DNA of 64,000 nt from Pseudomonas brassicacearum subsp. neoaurantiaca (GCF_013608025.1 NZ_VDLV01000037.1:3546-67545), one strand, 5' to 3'; shown: positions 17,092-26,703, counted from the first letter of the stretch. Numbers and translations are program-made. The notes: generated from the letters alone by a model not told the origin.

Positions 17092-17280
17092 TGTTATGCC
17101 CCTGATGGCGGGATGATCGAAATGATCACCTGGCGAGATAGTTATTAAGCATAACTTTATCAAATGAACAAGCGGTGGTTGGCCAATGGCCAGGTTGGCG
17201 AACACTCCATCCACGCCGCATCAGGCTGAGACACCCGAGCCAGAGCCTTGCGTGAGGTTTATCAAACGCTCCGGCATAAA

Positions 17281-17297
17281 CCGGCACAGCGCTTGCT
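17281..17297 (+). promoter_or_regulatory. Candidate sigma54 (-24/-12) promoter of the aryl alcohol operon
   Basis: CCGGCACAGCGCTTGCT matches YTGGCACGRNNNTTGCW at all but two positions and keeps the critical GG and GC. It lies about 80 bases before the aldehyde dehydrogenase start. A second imperfect match at 17304-17320 lacks the GG. Confidence 0.5.
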
Positions 17298-17351
17298 CAA
17301 GCACTTGCACGGCGTTTGCCTCGATGCCTTCCAGGTGCGGCGAACGACGAC

Positions 17352-17359
17352 AACAATAA
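17352..17359 (+). promoter_or_regulatory. A-rich AANAANAA motif (possible Hfq/Crc site), aldehyde dehydrogenase
   Basis: AACAATAA, 17 bases before the start codon and next to the GGGAG ribosome binding site. Confidence 0.5.
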
Positions 17360-17376
17360 AGAGCCGGGAGTTTTAA

Positions 17377-18849
17377 ATGTCTGCATCCAAAAGCCAACTG
17401 CTGTCCCAGGTGATCGAGTCGGAATGTGTCTTCAATGGTGATTGGGTGAAGGCCTCGGGCCCGATGTATTCGATCATCGAACCGGCCACGGGTGAGCGGT
17501 TGATGTACAGCGCCACTGCGGACACCGCCGACATTGCCAAGGCCAGTCGTGATGCTGCCCTGGCCCAACCGGCGTGGGCGGCAGTGGGCCCGCGGCAACG
17601 CGCGGCGATCTTCCGCAAGGCCGCCGACGTGGCCTTGCAGGCCTTTGACGAACTGGCGCTGTACGTCGCCCGGGAAACCGGCGCGGCGCTGTTCAAGGGC
17701 CAGCATGAGGTGCGCGAAGCGATTGTGTTGCTGCATCAGGCAGCGGGCATGTTGTCCCAGGCCCACGGGGTGGTGCTGCCCAGCGAAGCCGGGCGCTTGT
17801 CTTATGCGCGTCGCCAGCCCCATGGCGTGGTCGGGGTGATTTCGCCTTTCAACTTTCCCCTGGTGCTGTCCATGCGTTCCGTTGCGCCGGCCTTGGCGGC
17901 GGGCAACGCGGTGGTGCTCAAGCCGGACCCACAAACCCCGGTGAGTGGCGGTTTTCTCATTGCCCGGTTGTTCGAAGCCGCAGGCTTGCCCAAGGGCTTG
18001 CTGCAAGTGTTGCCCGGAGGGGCGGACGCCGGTGAGGCGCTGTGTCGCGATCCCAACGTGCGCATGATCGCTTTTACCGGTTCCACCGGTGCCGGGCGCA
18101 AGGTCGCTGAGGTGGCCGGGCGCAACCTGAAGAAAGTCGCGCTGGAGCTGGGCGGCAAGAACCCGTTGATCATCCTGGAAGACGCCGACCTCGACCTTGC
18201 GGCCCATAACGCGGCGTGGGGCTCCTGGCTGCACCAAGGCCAGATTTGCATGGCCACCGGCTTGATCCTCGCCCATGAATCCATTGCTGCCGAGCTGACC
18301 CGCAGGCTCGTGGAAAAGGCCCAGGCCTTGACCGTCGGCAACGCCGCCCTGGGCGAAGCGGCACTGGGCCCGCTGATCAATCAGCGCCAGTTGCAACGGG
18401 TCCACGACATCGTCAGCGACAGCGTGCGCGCCGGGGCCCGGCTGGAAGCCGGCGGCAATCACGACCGGCTGTTTTATCAGGCCACCGTGCTCAGCGGCGT
18501 AAAGCCTGGCATGCGCGCCTTCGACGAAGAGGTGTTCGGACCTGTGGCAACGGTGGTCAGCTTCGCCACGGATGACGAAGCCGTCGAGTTGGCCAATCGC
18601 ACCGAGTACGGCTTGGCAGCGGCGGTCATTTCACCGTCGGTTGGCCGGGCCATGGCAATCGGCGAGCGCTTGCAGTGCGGCATGTTGCACATCAACGACC
18701 AGACCGTCGCCGATGAGTGCATCAACCCGTTCGGCGGGCGCGGCGCCTCGGGCAATGGCGGCAGCGTTGGCGGCCCGGCGGACTGGGATGAGTACACCCA
18801 ATGGCAGTGGGTGACGGTCAAGGACAAGGCGCCGATCTACCCCTTCTGA
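17377..18849 (+). CDS. Aromatic aldehyde dehydrogenase (XylC/benzaldehyde dehydrogenase type)
   Basis: 490 residues. NAD-dependent aldehyde dehydrogenase fold with VGVISPFNFPL, FTGSTGAGR, catalytic Glu257 (LELGGKN) and nucleophile Cys291 (GQICMAT), 34 residues apart as usual. The C-terminus INPFGGRGASGNGG...KAPIYPF, and the overall similarity to XylC of toluene/xylene catabolism, point to benzaldehyde- or vanillin-like substrates. It is unlike the CalB-type coniferyl aldehyde dehydrogenase of strain HR199. It is the first gene of an operon with calA and an outer membrane/exporter set. It would oxidise the aldehyde made by CalA to the acid (for example coniferaldehyde to ferulate), which is inference. 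Confidence 0.88.
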   Translation: MSASKSQLLSQVIESECVFNGDWVKASGPMYSIIEPATGERLMYSATADTADIAKASRDAALAQPAWAAVGPRQRAAIFRKAADVALQAFDELALYVARETGAALFKGQHEVREAIVLLHQAAGMLSQAHGVVLPSEAGRLSYARRQPHGVVGVISPFNFPLVLSMRSVAPALAAGNAVVLKPDPQTPVSGGFLIARLFEAAGLPKGLLQVLPGGADAGEALCRDPNVRMIAFTGSTGAGRKVAEVAGRNLKKVALELGGKNPLIILEDADLDLAAHNAAWGSWLHQGQICMATGLILAHESIAAELTRRLVEKAQALTVGNAALGEAALGPLINQRQLQRVHDIVSDSVRAGARLEAGGNHDRLFYQATVLSGVKPGMRAFDEEVFGPVATVVSFATDDEAVELANRTEYGLAAAVISPSVGRAMAIGERLQCGMLHINDQTVADECINPFGGRGASGNGGSVGGPADWDEYTQWQWVTVKDKAPIYPF

Positions 18850-18900
18850 CAAGCCGGTTGTATCGGGGCTGATGAGCTGAAGGCCCTGCGAGCAGACAAA

Positions 18901-18908
18901 AATAATAA
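18901..18908 (+). promoter_or_regulatory. A-rich AANAANAA motif (possible Hfq/Crc site), calA
   Basis: AATAATAA immediately before the AGAGGA ribosome binding site of calA. Confidence 0.5.
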
Positions 18909-18919
18909 GAGGACTCAAC

Positions 18920-19687
18920 ATGAAACTCGACAACAAGATTGTGCTGGTGACCGGCGTCTCGTCGGGCATCGGCGCCGCCACGGCAAGCCTGCTGCGAGCC
19001 CAGGGCGCCCAGGTGATCGGCGTCGACCTCAAGGCGCCCCATATGACCCTCGACGGTTTTGTGCAAGGCGATTTGAGCAGCGCCGAGAACATCGACCGGC
19101 TGCTGCCGCAGCTACCCGCACGGTTCGACAGCCTGTGCAACATTGCCGGGGTCCCCGGCACCGCAAATCCGCAACTGTTGGCGCGGGTCAACTACCTGGG
19201 GTTGCGCCACTTGAGCCAAGCGTTGCTGCCGCGCATCAACGCCGGCGGCAGCATCGTCAATATCGCCTCGATCCTCGGTGCCGAGTGGCCGTTGCGCCTG
19301 GAGCAGCACAAGGCGTTGGCGCGCATCGAAGGCTTTTCCGCCGGGCAAGCCTGGCTGGCCGAGCATCCGGTGCCGGACCAGACCTGCTACCAGTACTTCA
19401 AGGAAGCCTTGATCGTCTGGACCTACGTGCAGGCCCAGCCCTGGTTCCTCGAACATTCGGTGCGCATGAACAGCGTCGCGCCAGGCCCGGTGTTCACGCC
19501 CATCCTTGACGATTTTGTAAGCATGCTCGGCGAGGCACGGACCCAGGCCGATGCCCATCGCATGAAACGTCCTGCCTACGCCGATGAGGTGGCGGCGGTG
19601 ATTGCCTTCCTGTGTGCCGACGAGTCGCGCTGGATCAACGGCGTCAACCTGCCGGTCGATGGTGGATTGGCGTCCACCTACATCTGA
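18920..19687 (+). CDS. calA: Coniferyl alcohol dehydrogenase, CalA-type SDR
   Basis: 255 residues. NAD motif TGVSSGIG (11-18), NIAGVPGTANPQLLARVNYL, Ser117 in NIASILGAEWP and Tyr157/Lys161 in CYQYFKEALIVW. The C-terminal half (SVAPGPVFTPILDDFV, TQADAHRMKRPAYADEVAAV, SRWINGVNLPVDGGLAST) is very close to CalA of Pseudomonas sp. HR199, which oxidises coniferyl alcohol to coniferyl aldehyde in eugenol/lignin monomer catabolism. It follows the aldehyde dehydrogenase by 70 bases, so alcohol-to-acid oxidation is encoded in two steps. Other cinnamyl or aryl alcohols are possible substrates. No ferulate (fcs/ech) or vanillin genes lie in the window. Confidence 0.88.
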   Translation: MKLDNKIVLVTGVSSGIGAATASLLRAQGAQVIGVDLKAPHMTLDGFVQGDLSSAENIDRLLPQLPARFDSLCNIAGVPGTANPQLLARVNYLGLRHLSQALLPRINAGGSIVNIASILGAEWPLRLEQHKALARIEGFSAGQAWLAEHPVPDQTCYQYFKEALIVWTYVQAQPWFLEHSVRMNSVAPGPVFTPILDDFVSMLGEARTQADAHRMKRPAYADEVAAVIAFLCADESRWINGVNLPVDGGLASTYI

Positions 19688-19730
19688 AGGGCTTATCCGT
19701 AGCACGCGGTGCAAGCCGCTATCCGAAAAT

Positions 19731-19738
19731 AACAATAA
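19731..19738 (+). promoter_or_regulatory. A-rich AANAANAA motif (possible Hfq/Crc site), DUF1302 gene
   Basis: AACAATAA, 12 bases before the start codon at 19751. Confidence 0.5.
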
Positions 19739-19750
19739 TGAGAAGCCTCC

Positions 19751-21400
19751 ATGGATAACGTCAAAGATTGCTTTGGTTTCAAGCAGTGCGCCCTGTTCCT
19801 GGCGTTATGCAGCACCGGTGTGATGGTCGAGACGGTCGAGGCCATGCAAATGGACCTGGGCGACTCGGACTGGAAACTGCGCTGGGACAACACCATCAAG
19901 TACAGCCAGGCCTGGCGCCTGCATGGGCAGGACAGTCGCTTGACCAACGCGCCCACCGCCAACGGGCTGTACCCGTCGATCCAGAGCCAGGGCGACAAGA
20001 ATTTCAGCAGTGGCCTGGTCTCCAACCGCCTGGACCTGTTTTCCGAAATGGACCTCAGCCGGCAAAACTATGGCCTGCGCGTGAGCGGCGCGGCCTGGTA
20101 TGACGATATCTACAACCAGGACACCGACAGCAGCGAACAACCGCATTTCCTCAGCAAAACCCGCGAGCTCCACGGTCGCGACGCCGAGATTCTTGACGCC
20201 TTCGTGTTCTTGCGCGGTGACCTCGGTGAAGACTCCCAAGGTGTCGCGCGCCTGGGGCGGCACAGCCTGATCTACGGCGAAAGCCTGTTCTACGGCGGTA
20301 ACGGCATCGCCAATGCCCAGGGGCCGACCGATGTGGTCAAGCTGCTCAGCGTGCCGGGCACACAATTCAAGGAAATCCTGCGGCCGGTCAATCAGATTTC
20401 CGGGCAGTTGCAGATCAACCCGCAGCTGTCGGTGGGCGCCTACTATCAGTTCGAGTGGGAACGTTCCAACCTGCCCGGCGCCGGTAGCTACCTGAGCGAT
20501 GTCGATGCCATCGGTTACGGCAGTGGTCCGCTGCGCGAAGTGTTCGGCAACGACACGGTGAATGGCGGCGACCTGAAACCGCGTAACTCGGGGCAGGGCG
20601 GTATGCAGATCCGCTTCAAACCGAGCGGCACTGAATTGGAGCTGGGTTTCTACGCGGCCCAGTACCACGACAAAGCGCCGATCGGCTTGTACGCCTACCT
20701 GGACGGCCCGGCTGCGGCGGCCAGCGGGTTGCCGATCCTGGGGTCCTATCGCCAGGTCTATGCCGAAGACATCAAGACCGCTGGCATGAGCTTCTCCACT
20801 GCCTACGGTCCGTTCAACTTCGCCGGTGAAACCTCGGTGCGCTGGAACGCGCCGCTGGTGAGCAACCTGCAAGTGGTGGCGCCCGGCGTGGAAGCCGATG
20901 GCGGTGACAATGCGCTGTTCGCCAGGGGCAAGACGGCCCACGCCAACCTGTCGGCGATTTACCTGTTGTCGCCCACCGCGTTCTGGGATGGCGGCTCGGC
21001 CTTGGCCGAACTGGCGTGGAACCGCACCTTGAGCGTGACTGAAAACGCGGCCGCACTGGATTCCAACACTACCCGCGATGCCACGGCGCTCCGCGTCCTG
21101 ATGGAACCGGCGTACTTCCAGATCATCGACGGGATCGACCTGACTGTGCCGATCGGCATGGGAATTGTGCTCGATGGCCGCTCATCGGCGGTCAACAAGT
21201 CCGGCTTCGGCAACACCCATTCCGGCGACTGGAGCGTCGGCCTCAAAGCCACCTACCTGCAAACCTGGGATGTCGGCCTCAACTACGTGAATTTCTTCGG
21301 CGCACCAAAAGCCGGGCTGCGCGAGGACGGCAATTTCAGTTACGGACAGTCGTTGGCCGACCGCGACTTCGTCTCGCTCTACGTGAAAACCTCATTCTAA
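19751..21400 (+). CDS. DUF1302 outer membrane protein
   Basis: 549 residues. An N-terminal leader (LFLALCSTGVMVETVEAMQ) is followed by LGDSDWKLRWDNTIKYSQAW, the usual opening of DUF1302 proteins. Alternating hydrophobic/polar segments throughout and a terminal Phe (YVKTSF) are typical of outer membrane beta-barrels. DUF1302 and DUF1329 genes occur together in operons for degradation of hydrophobic compounds (aromatics, terpenes, alkanes, steroids). The likely role is uptake or egress of the aromatic substrate across the outer membrane; the transport function is an inference from fold and context. Confidence 0.87.
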   Translation: MDNVKDCFGFKQCALFLALCSTGVMVETVEAMQMDLGDSDWKLRWDNTIKYSQAWRLHGQDSRLTNAPTANGLYPSIQSQGDKNFSSGLVSNRLDLFSEMDLSRQNYGLRVSGAAWYDDIYNQDTDSSEQPHFLSKTRELHGRDAEILDAFVFLRGDLGEDSQGVARLGRHSLIYGESLFYGGNGIANAQGPTDVVKLLSVPGTQFKEILRPVNQISGQLQINPQLSVGAYYQFEWERSNLPGAGSYLSDVDAIGYGSGPLREVFGNDTVNGGDLKPRNSGQGGMQIRFKPSGTELELGFYAAQYHDKAPIGLYAYLDGPAAAASGLPILGSYRQVYAEDIKTAGMSFSTAYGPFNFAGETSVRWNAPLVSNLQVVAPGVEADGGDNALFARGKTAHANLSAIYLLSPTAFWDGGSALAELAWNRTLSVTENAAALDSNTTRDATALRVLMEPAYFQIIDGIDLTVPIGMGIVLDGRSSAVNKSGFGNTHSGDWSVGLKATYLQTWDVGLNYVNFFGAPKAGLREDGNFSYGQSLADRDFVSLYVKTSF

Positions 21401-21415
21401 TAAGGTGGAATCGCC

Positions 21416-22777
21416 ATGCAGAACACAACACTCCTGAACACCTGCCTCCTGACCCTGGCGCTCGCCAGCGCGGGCCTGGCGCAGGCGGCGGTGTCGCCTG
21501 AGCAGGCCGCGCGCCTGAAGACCGACTTGACCCCCTTCGGCGCCGAGCGTGCCGCCAATGCCGATGGCAGCATCCCGGCCTGGCAGGGCGGCTACACCCA
21601 GGTTGCGCCCGGCTATAAACCGGGAGACAAACGACCGGACCCATTCACCGGGGAAAAACCGCTGTACTCGATCAAGGCCTCGAACATCGAACAGTACGCC
21701 GGCGAATTGGCCGAAGGCACCAAGCTGTTGCTGAAGAAATACCCGGACTATCGCCTGGACGTGTATCCGACCCATCGCTCGGCCGCCGCGCCGCAATGGG
21801 TCTATGACAACACCGGCAAGAATGCCACCCGCGCCACGCTGGATGTGGACAGCGAAAAAGTCTCCAACGCCTACGGTGGCATTCCGTTCCCGATTCCGGA
21901 AAACGGCGCGCAAGTGCTCTGGAACTATCGGTTGTCCTGGCAGGGCGGTGACACCATCAGCTCGCCGTTCGATACCTGGTTGATGACCGCCGGCGGCAAG
22001 AAAGTCCAGGCGACCCGGGCCCAGTACACCTACCAGTTTCCCTACTACGTCGAAGGCGGCAGCCCGGAAAATTATTCGGGCAAGTACCTGCTGGGCAAGT
22101 TGTTCACCGAGTTGCCGTCGTCCAAGGCCGGTGAAGGCCTGATGACCCATTGGGACCTGGACCCGGCCAATCGTGCGGCCTGGCAATACCTGGTCGGCCA
22201 GCGCCGGGTTCGCCGGGCGCCAAACATCGCCTATGACACGCCGGACTTCGTGACCTCTGGCGTCGGCCTGTTCGACGAAGCGTTCATGCTGTTCGGGCCG
22301 ACCGATCGCTATGACCTCAAACTGGTCGGCAAGAAAGAGCTGATGGTCCCTTACAACAATAACCGCGCCGCGCTGGCCAAGAGTGACGACCTGGTCAGGG
22401 TGAACTTCCTCAACCCGGATCTGGTGCGCTGGGAGAAACATCGGGTCTGGGTGGTCGAGGCCACGCTCAAATCCGGCAAGCGCCATGTCGTGCCGCGCCG
22501 CACCTACTACGTCGATGAAGACTCCTGGCAGATCCTGATGGCCGACGGTTACGACGCCCAAGGCAAACTCGGCCGCCAGATGTATTCATTGACACTGCTT
22601 GCGCCAGACCTGCCGGCGCTGACCGCACAGGTCATGTGGGGCAGCTACAACCTTGATACCGGGGCCTACTTCCTCAACTCATCGAGCAACGACCTGGCGG
22701 TTCAGTACCAGAAAGTCGCCAAGCCTTCGGCGTCGTATTTCACGCCGGATGCCATGGCCAACGAAAACATGCGCTGA
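21416..22777 (+). CDS. DUF1329 periplasmic/outer membrane lipoprotein-like protein
   Basis: 453 residues with a signal peptide (TLALASAGLAQAAVSPEQ) and the conserved opening LTPFGAERAANADGSIPAW, followed by GDKRPDPFTGEKPLYSI. DUF1329 proteins resemble LolA/LolB-type lipid carriers in fold and are nearly always encoded beside DUF1302. The gene begins 16 bases after the DUF1302 stop. It probably works in the periplasm with the DUF1302 barrel and the RND-type protein downstream to move a hydrophobic compound; the cargo is unknown. Confidence 0.88.
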   Translation: MQNTTLLNTCLLTLALASAGLAQAAVSPEQAARLKTDLTPFGAERAANADGSIPAWQGGYTQVAPGYKPGDKRPDPFTGEKPLYSIKASNIEQYAGELAEGTKLLLKKYPDYRLDVYPTHRSAAAPQWVYDNTGKNATRATLDVDSEKVSNAYGGIPFPIPENGAQVLWNYRLSWQGGDTISSPFDTWLMTAGGKKVQATRAQYTYQFPYYVEGGSPENYSGKYLLGKLFTELPSSKAGEGLMTHWDLDPANRAAWQYLVGQRRVRRAPNIAYDTPDFVTSGVGLFDEAFMLFGPTDRYDLKLVGKKELMVPYNNNRAALAKSDDLVRVNFLNPDLVRWEKHRVWVVEATLKSGKRHVVPRRTYYVDEDSWQILMADGYDAQGKLGRQMYSLTLLAPDLPALTAQVMWGSYNLDTGAYFLNSSSNDLAVQYQKVAKPSASYFTPDAMANENMR

Positions 22778-22843
22778 ACCTGTGGCGGCCGTGTCGCCGG
22801 CGTGTGCCGCGGCCGCTTACGATTTTCCAGGCGAGATAAAGAC

Positions 22844-23947
22844 ATGAGCGTTGAAAGAATCTTTGCGCGCCGCGGCCCGCTACGGAGCGCTTGCGCCTTG
22901 GCGTTCTGCCTGCTGGCGAGCATGCCTTGGGCCGCACAGGCCACGACATTGGCGGTGCTGGAGCAACCGGCACTGCCGACGGCCAAGGCCCAGCGCGCGG
23001 TATTGCTCGGCCTGACCCGGGCCGGCGAGCGCCTGGTGGCGGTCGGCGAGCGTGGGATCGTGCTGCTCTCGGATGACGCCGGCGTGAATTGGCGCCAGGC
23101 CAAGGTGCCGGTCAGCGTCAGCCTGACGGCGGTGCAATTCGTCGATGCCGAGCAGGGCTGGGCGGTCGGCCATCTGGGAGTGGTGCTGCACACCCAGGAC
23201 GGCGGCGAAACCTGGCAAAAACAACTCGACGGTGAACGTGCGATCGCGTTGGCGGTGCACGTTGCCGAGCGCGACGCCAATCAACCGGGCGGCGCGAGCA
23301 ACCTGGCCCAGACTCGGAACATGCTGGATGACGGACCGGACAAACCGTTTCTGGACCTGTACTTCAGTGATCGCCTCCACGGCTACGTCGTCGGTGCCTA
23401 CAACCAGATCTACCGGACTGACGATGGCGGACGCAGTTGGCAGCCGTGGATGCAACACGTGGACAACCCCCAAGGGTTGAACCTGTATGGCATCCGCGCC
23501 TTGGGCAACGATCTTTTGCTGGTAGGGGAGCGCGGCTTGCTGTTGCGTTCGATCAATGCCGGACAGTCATTCCAGGCCCTGAAGTCGCCGTACGAGGGCA
23601 GCTTTTTCGGCCTGCTCGCGACGCGCGATGGGGCCTTGGTTGCCTACGGACTGCGGGGAAATGCCTGGCGTTCCGACGACCGTGGCAATAGCTGGCGACG
23701 TCTTGATACCGGTCTCGAATCGACGCTGGCGACTGCGGTGGAACTGCGCGACGGCAGCCTGTTGTTGGCCAGCCAGAGTGGCGAGCTTCTCTTCAGTCAG
23801 GACCAGGGCCGCAGTTTTGACAAACGTCAGGTCCGCAGCGGCGGCACTGTTTCTGCCGTGCAACAGGCGGTCGATGGCAGTCTGGCCAGCGTTGGCCTGA
23901 GCGGCGTGGCCGCTGACCAGGATCCGCGTGCCAGCGGTAAACCTTGA
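22844..23947 (+). CDS. YCF48-like beta-propeller protein, exported
   Basis: 367 residues from ATG 22844 (MSVERIFARRG); the upstream in-frame ATG at 22802 was rejected. A signal peptide (LAFCLLASMPWAAQA) is followed by repeated propeller blades with the BNR/YCF48 signature (LLSDDAGVNWRQ, HTQDGGETWQKQL, RTDDGGRSWQPW, RSDDRGNSWRRL, FSQDQGRSFDKR). YCF48 homologues aid assembly of membrane complexes. In DUF1302/DUF1329/MMPL operons this propeller is a regular companion and could scaffold the envelope complex. The exporter gene follows directly. Confidence 0.85.
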   Translation: MSVERIFARRGPLRSACALAFCLLASMPWAAQATTLAVLEQPALPTAKAQRAVLLGLTRAGERLVAVGERGIVLLSDDAGVNWRQAKVPVSVSLTAVQFVDAEQGWAVGHLGVVLHTQDGGETWQKQLDGERAIALAVHVAERDANQPGGASNLAQTRNMLDDGPDKPFLDLYFSDRLHGYVVGAYNQIYRTDDGGRSWQPWMQHVDNPQGLNLYGIRALGNDLLLVGERGLLLRSINAGQSFQALKSPYEGSFFGLLATRDGALVAYGLRGNAWRSDDRGNSWRRLDTGLESTLATAVELRDGSLLLASQSGELLFSQDQGRSFDKRQVRSGGTVSAVQQAVDGSLASVGLSGVAADQDPRASGKP

Positions 23948-23999
23948 AACCTCACGGTGTAGCGCTATCGAGCCACGGCTCGCGCAACAGGAGTCAACC

Positions 24000-26420
24000 T
24001 TGAAAGACGACAAAACCCAAACCGTGATCAGCCGCCAGGAAGACTTCGACCGGGCGTCGGGCAACTTCGCCGAGCGGGCGATCTTCAACCATCGACCGCT
24101 GGTGGTCCTCCTGTGCCTGTTGGTGACGTTGGTGCTTGGTTGGCAAGCCACGCGCATCGGTATCAACGCCAGTTATGAGAAGACCATTCCCACCGAACAT
24201 CCCTATGTTGCCAATTTCCTCGAGAATCGCAGTGAACTGAGCGGCCTGGGCAACTCGCTGCGCATCGCTGTGGAAGTCAGGGAGGGGAGCATTTTCACCA
24301 AGGATTACCTCGACACCTTGGCCAAGCTCAACGACGAACTCTACCTGCTGCCCGGCGTGGATCGTCCCTACATGAAATCTCTGTGGACGCCGACCACGCG
24401 CTGGACCGCGGTGACGGAAGAAGGGCTGGACGGCGGCACGGTGATTCCCGATGACTACGATGGGTCGGCGACGAGCCTTGAACAAGTGCGGACCAACGTG
24501 GCCCGCTCCGGCGAAGTGGGTCAATTGGTCGCCGGCAACTTCAAGTCCAGTGTCATCTTCGTGCCTTTGCTGGAGATCAACCCGCAAACCGGAAAGGCGC
24601 TGGACTACGGCCAGTTCTCGCGGCAACTGGAGGTGTTGCGGGACAAGTATCAGACCGAGGACCTGCGGATTCATATCACCGGTTTCACCAAAATCGTCGG
24701 CGACCTGATCGAGGGGATGACCCAGGTCCTGCTGTTCTTCCTGATGGCGGTGCTGGTGACGGTCTTGGTGCTGTTTGGCTATACCCGTTGCGTGCGCAGC
24801 ACCTTGGTGGTGGTGGCTTGTTCGCTGACGGCGGTGCTGTGGCAGTTGGGTTTGCTCGCCATGCTTGGCTATGAGCTGGACCCGTACTCGGCATTGGTGC
24901 CGTTCCTGGTGTTCGCCATCGGCATGAGCCATGGCGCGCAAAAGATGAACGGCATCATGCAGGACATCGGCCGTGGCACTCACCGGGTCGTCGCCGCGCG
25001 CTACACCTTCCGTCGACTGTTCGCCGCCGGCATCACCGCTTTGCTCTGCGATGCGGTGGGGTTTGCGGTTCTATTGCTGATCAACATCCGGGTCATCCAG
25101 GACCTGGCGATTACCGCCAGCCTCGGTGTCGCGGTGCTGATCTTCACCAACCTGATCCTGCTGCCGATCCTGCTCAGCTACATCGGCGTCAGCCCGGCGG
25201 CGGCGCAACGCAGCCTCAGTTCGGAAACCACCGAGCAGCAGGCGTCGGTCAAACATCGGTTGTGGTGGGTGCTCGACCTGTTCACCCAACGGCGCTGGGC
25301 CGTGGGGGCCATGCTGGTTGGCTTGCTGCTGGCGGCGTGGGGGTTTGCTGTAAGTCTGCACCTGAAGATCGGCGACCTGGACCCCGGCGCTCCAGAGTTG
25401 CGCGCCGACTCGCGCTACAACCGCGATGCGCTGTTCATGACGCAGAACTATGCGGCCAGCTCGGACATCTTCGTGGTCATGATCAAGACGCCCGAGGACC
25501 AATGCACACGGTACGCCAGCCTTTCCGCGGTCGACGCGCTGGCCTGGCAACTGGAACAGCTGCCGGGCGTTGAATCGACCTCCTCGATGGCGGCGCTGAG
25601 CAAGATCGCCACGGCCGGTTACAACGAAGGCAACTTCAAATGGTATGAACTGATCCCCAATGACGGCGCGCTCGGGGCCGTGCAAACCCGCGCACCGCGA
25701 GAGCTGTTCAACCAGGGTTGTTCGATGCTGTCGCTGTACGTTTACCTGGCCGATCACAAGGCCGACACCTTGAACCGGGTGGTGGAGGCCAGTGAGCGCT
25801 TTATCGCCGGACACCAAGTGCCCGACGTGAAATTCATGCTGGCGGCCGGTAGCGCCGGGATCGAAGCCGCGACCAATATCGTGGTCAAGAAATCCATGCG
25901 CGAGATGCTGCTGTGGGTCTACGGGGCGGTGAGTCTGTTGTGCCTGGTGACCTTCCGTAGCTGGCGCGCCACCCTTTGCGCGATGCTGCCACTGATGCTC
26001 ACCTCGATTCTGTGCGAGGCGCTGATGGTGGGGCTGGGCATGGGCGTGAAAGTGGCGACATTGCCGGTCATTGCGCTGGGCGTGGGGATTGGTGTTGATT
26101 ATGCGTTGTATGTGTTGAGTGTGATCCTGGCTCGGATGCGCGCCGGCGATACCTTGGCCCAGGCGTATTACCAGGCGCTGCTGTTCACGGGGAAGGTGGT
26201 GTTGTTGACGGGGATGACGTTGGCTGTGGCGGTGTCGACCTGGGCTTTTTCGCCGATCAAGTTTCAGGCGGACATGGGGATTTTGTTGGCGTTCATGTTT
26301 TTGGTGAATATGTTGGGGGCTTTGATTCTGTTGCCGGCGTTGGCTTGGTGGTTGTTGCCGCGGGAGGTGTTTGTAAAAAAGCCTGAGTTGAGTCGGCGGG
26401 AGCGGTGGGTTCGGGGGTAG
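24000..26420 (+). CDS. MMPL/RND-type exporter
   Basis: 806 residues from TTG 24000, preceded by a good AGGAG at spacing 7; a GTG at 23928 inside the previous gene is less likely. It has two repeats of an RND half: a single helix near the N-terminus (PLVVLLCLLVTLVLGW), a soluble porter domain, then five helices, and the same again after about residue 420. This matches the HpnN/MMPL type of hydrophobic molecule transporters, shorter than AcrB and acting without an obvious separate adaptor. The last ~150 bases have lower GC at third positions than the rest of the operon. It is the sixth and last gene of the aryl alcohol operon and probably exports or shuttles the hydrophobic substrate or a toxic aldehyde. 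Confidence 0.87.
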   Translation: MKDDKTQTVISRQEDFDRASGNFAERAIFNHRPLVVLLCLLVTLVLGWQATRIGINASYEKTIPTEHPYVANFLENRSELSGLGNSLRIAVEVREGSIFTKDYLDTLAKLNDELYLLPGVDRPYMKSLWTPTTRWTAVTEEGLDGGTVIPDDYDGSATSLEQVRTNVARSGEVGQLVAGNFKSSVIFVPLLEINPQTGKALDYGQFSRQLEVLRDKYQTEDLRIHITGFTKIVGDLIEGMTQVLLFFLMAVLVTVLVLFGYTRCVRSTLVVVACSLTAVLWQLGLLAMLGYELDPYSALVPFLVFAIGMSHGAQKMNGIMQDIGRGTHRVVAARYTFRRLFAAGITALLCDAVGFAVLLLINIRVIQDLAITASLGVAVLIFTNLILLPILLSYIGVSPAAAQRSLSSETTEQQASVKHRLWWVLDLFTQRRWAVGAMLVGLLLAAWGFAVSLHLKIGDLDPGAPELRADSRYNRDALFMTQNYAASSDIFVVMIKTPEDQCTRYASLSAVDALAWQLEQLPGVESTSSMAALSKIATAGYNEGNFKWYELIPNDGALGAVQTRAPRELFNQGCSMLSLYVYLADHKADTLNRVVEASERFIAGHQVPDVKFMLAAGSAGIEAATNIVVKKSMREMLLWVYGAVSLLCLVTFRSWRATLCAMLPLMLTSILCEALMVGLGMGVKVATLPVIALGVGIGVDYALYVLSVILARMRAGDTLAQAYYQALLFTGKVVLLTGMTLAVAVSTWAFSPIKFQADMGILLAFMFLVNMLGALILLPALAWWLLPREVFVKKPELSRRERWVRG

Positions 26421-26485
26421 TACGTTTTTAGGATGGCGTGTATATCCGTTATTTGCGTAACGGCGACTTATGGTTCCGCTCTTAC

Positions 26486-26703
26486 AGCGGCTCACTTTTG
26501 GAAAAGCGCCAAAAGTAAGCAAAAGCGCTTTGCCCCACCACTCGGCACCTCGCCTAGGCTCGGTGTGCCCTCACTCCGGCCTTGCTCCGTGGGCCCGCCG
26601 CGATGGGCCATCCATGGCCCTGCGCGGCTATCCCGGCATCCATGCCGGGATGCCCACTGCGCAAGACCTGCGTTCGGCCAGCGTGGTTTAACGGGGCGCT
26701 GAG
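26486..26703. repeat. Dispersed intergenic repeat with internal hairpins
   Basis: A non-coding block containing CACTTTTGGAAAAGCGCCAA, then GCCCCACCACTCGGCACC, GGCCCGCCGCGATGGGCC and a perfect hairpin CCCGGCATCCATGCCGGG. I recognise the arrangement as a block common between genes in fluorescent Pseudomonas genomes; it has no ORF with coding character. Several short self-complementary segments suggest a structured RNA. Confidence 0.55.

Noticed and set aside
25071..26522. 483-codon minus-strand frame
   Set aside because: Antisense of the MMPL gene; very rich in Gln, His and Arg.
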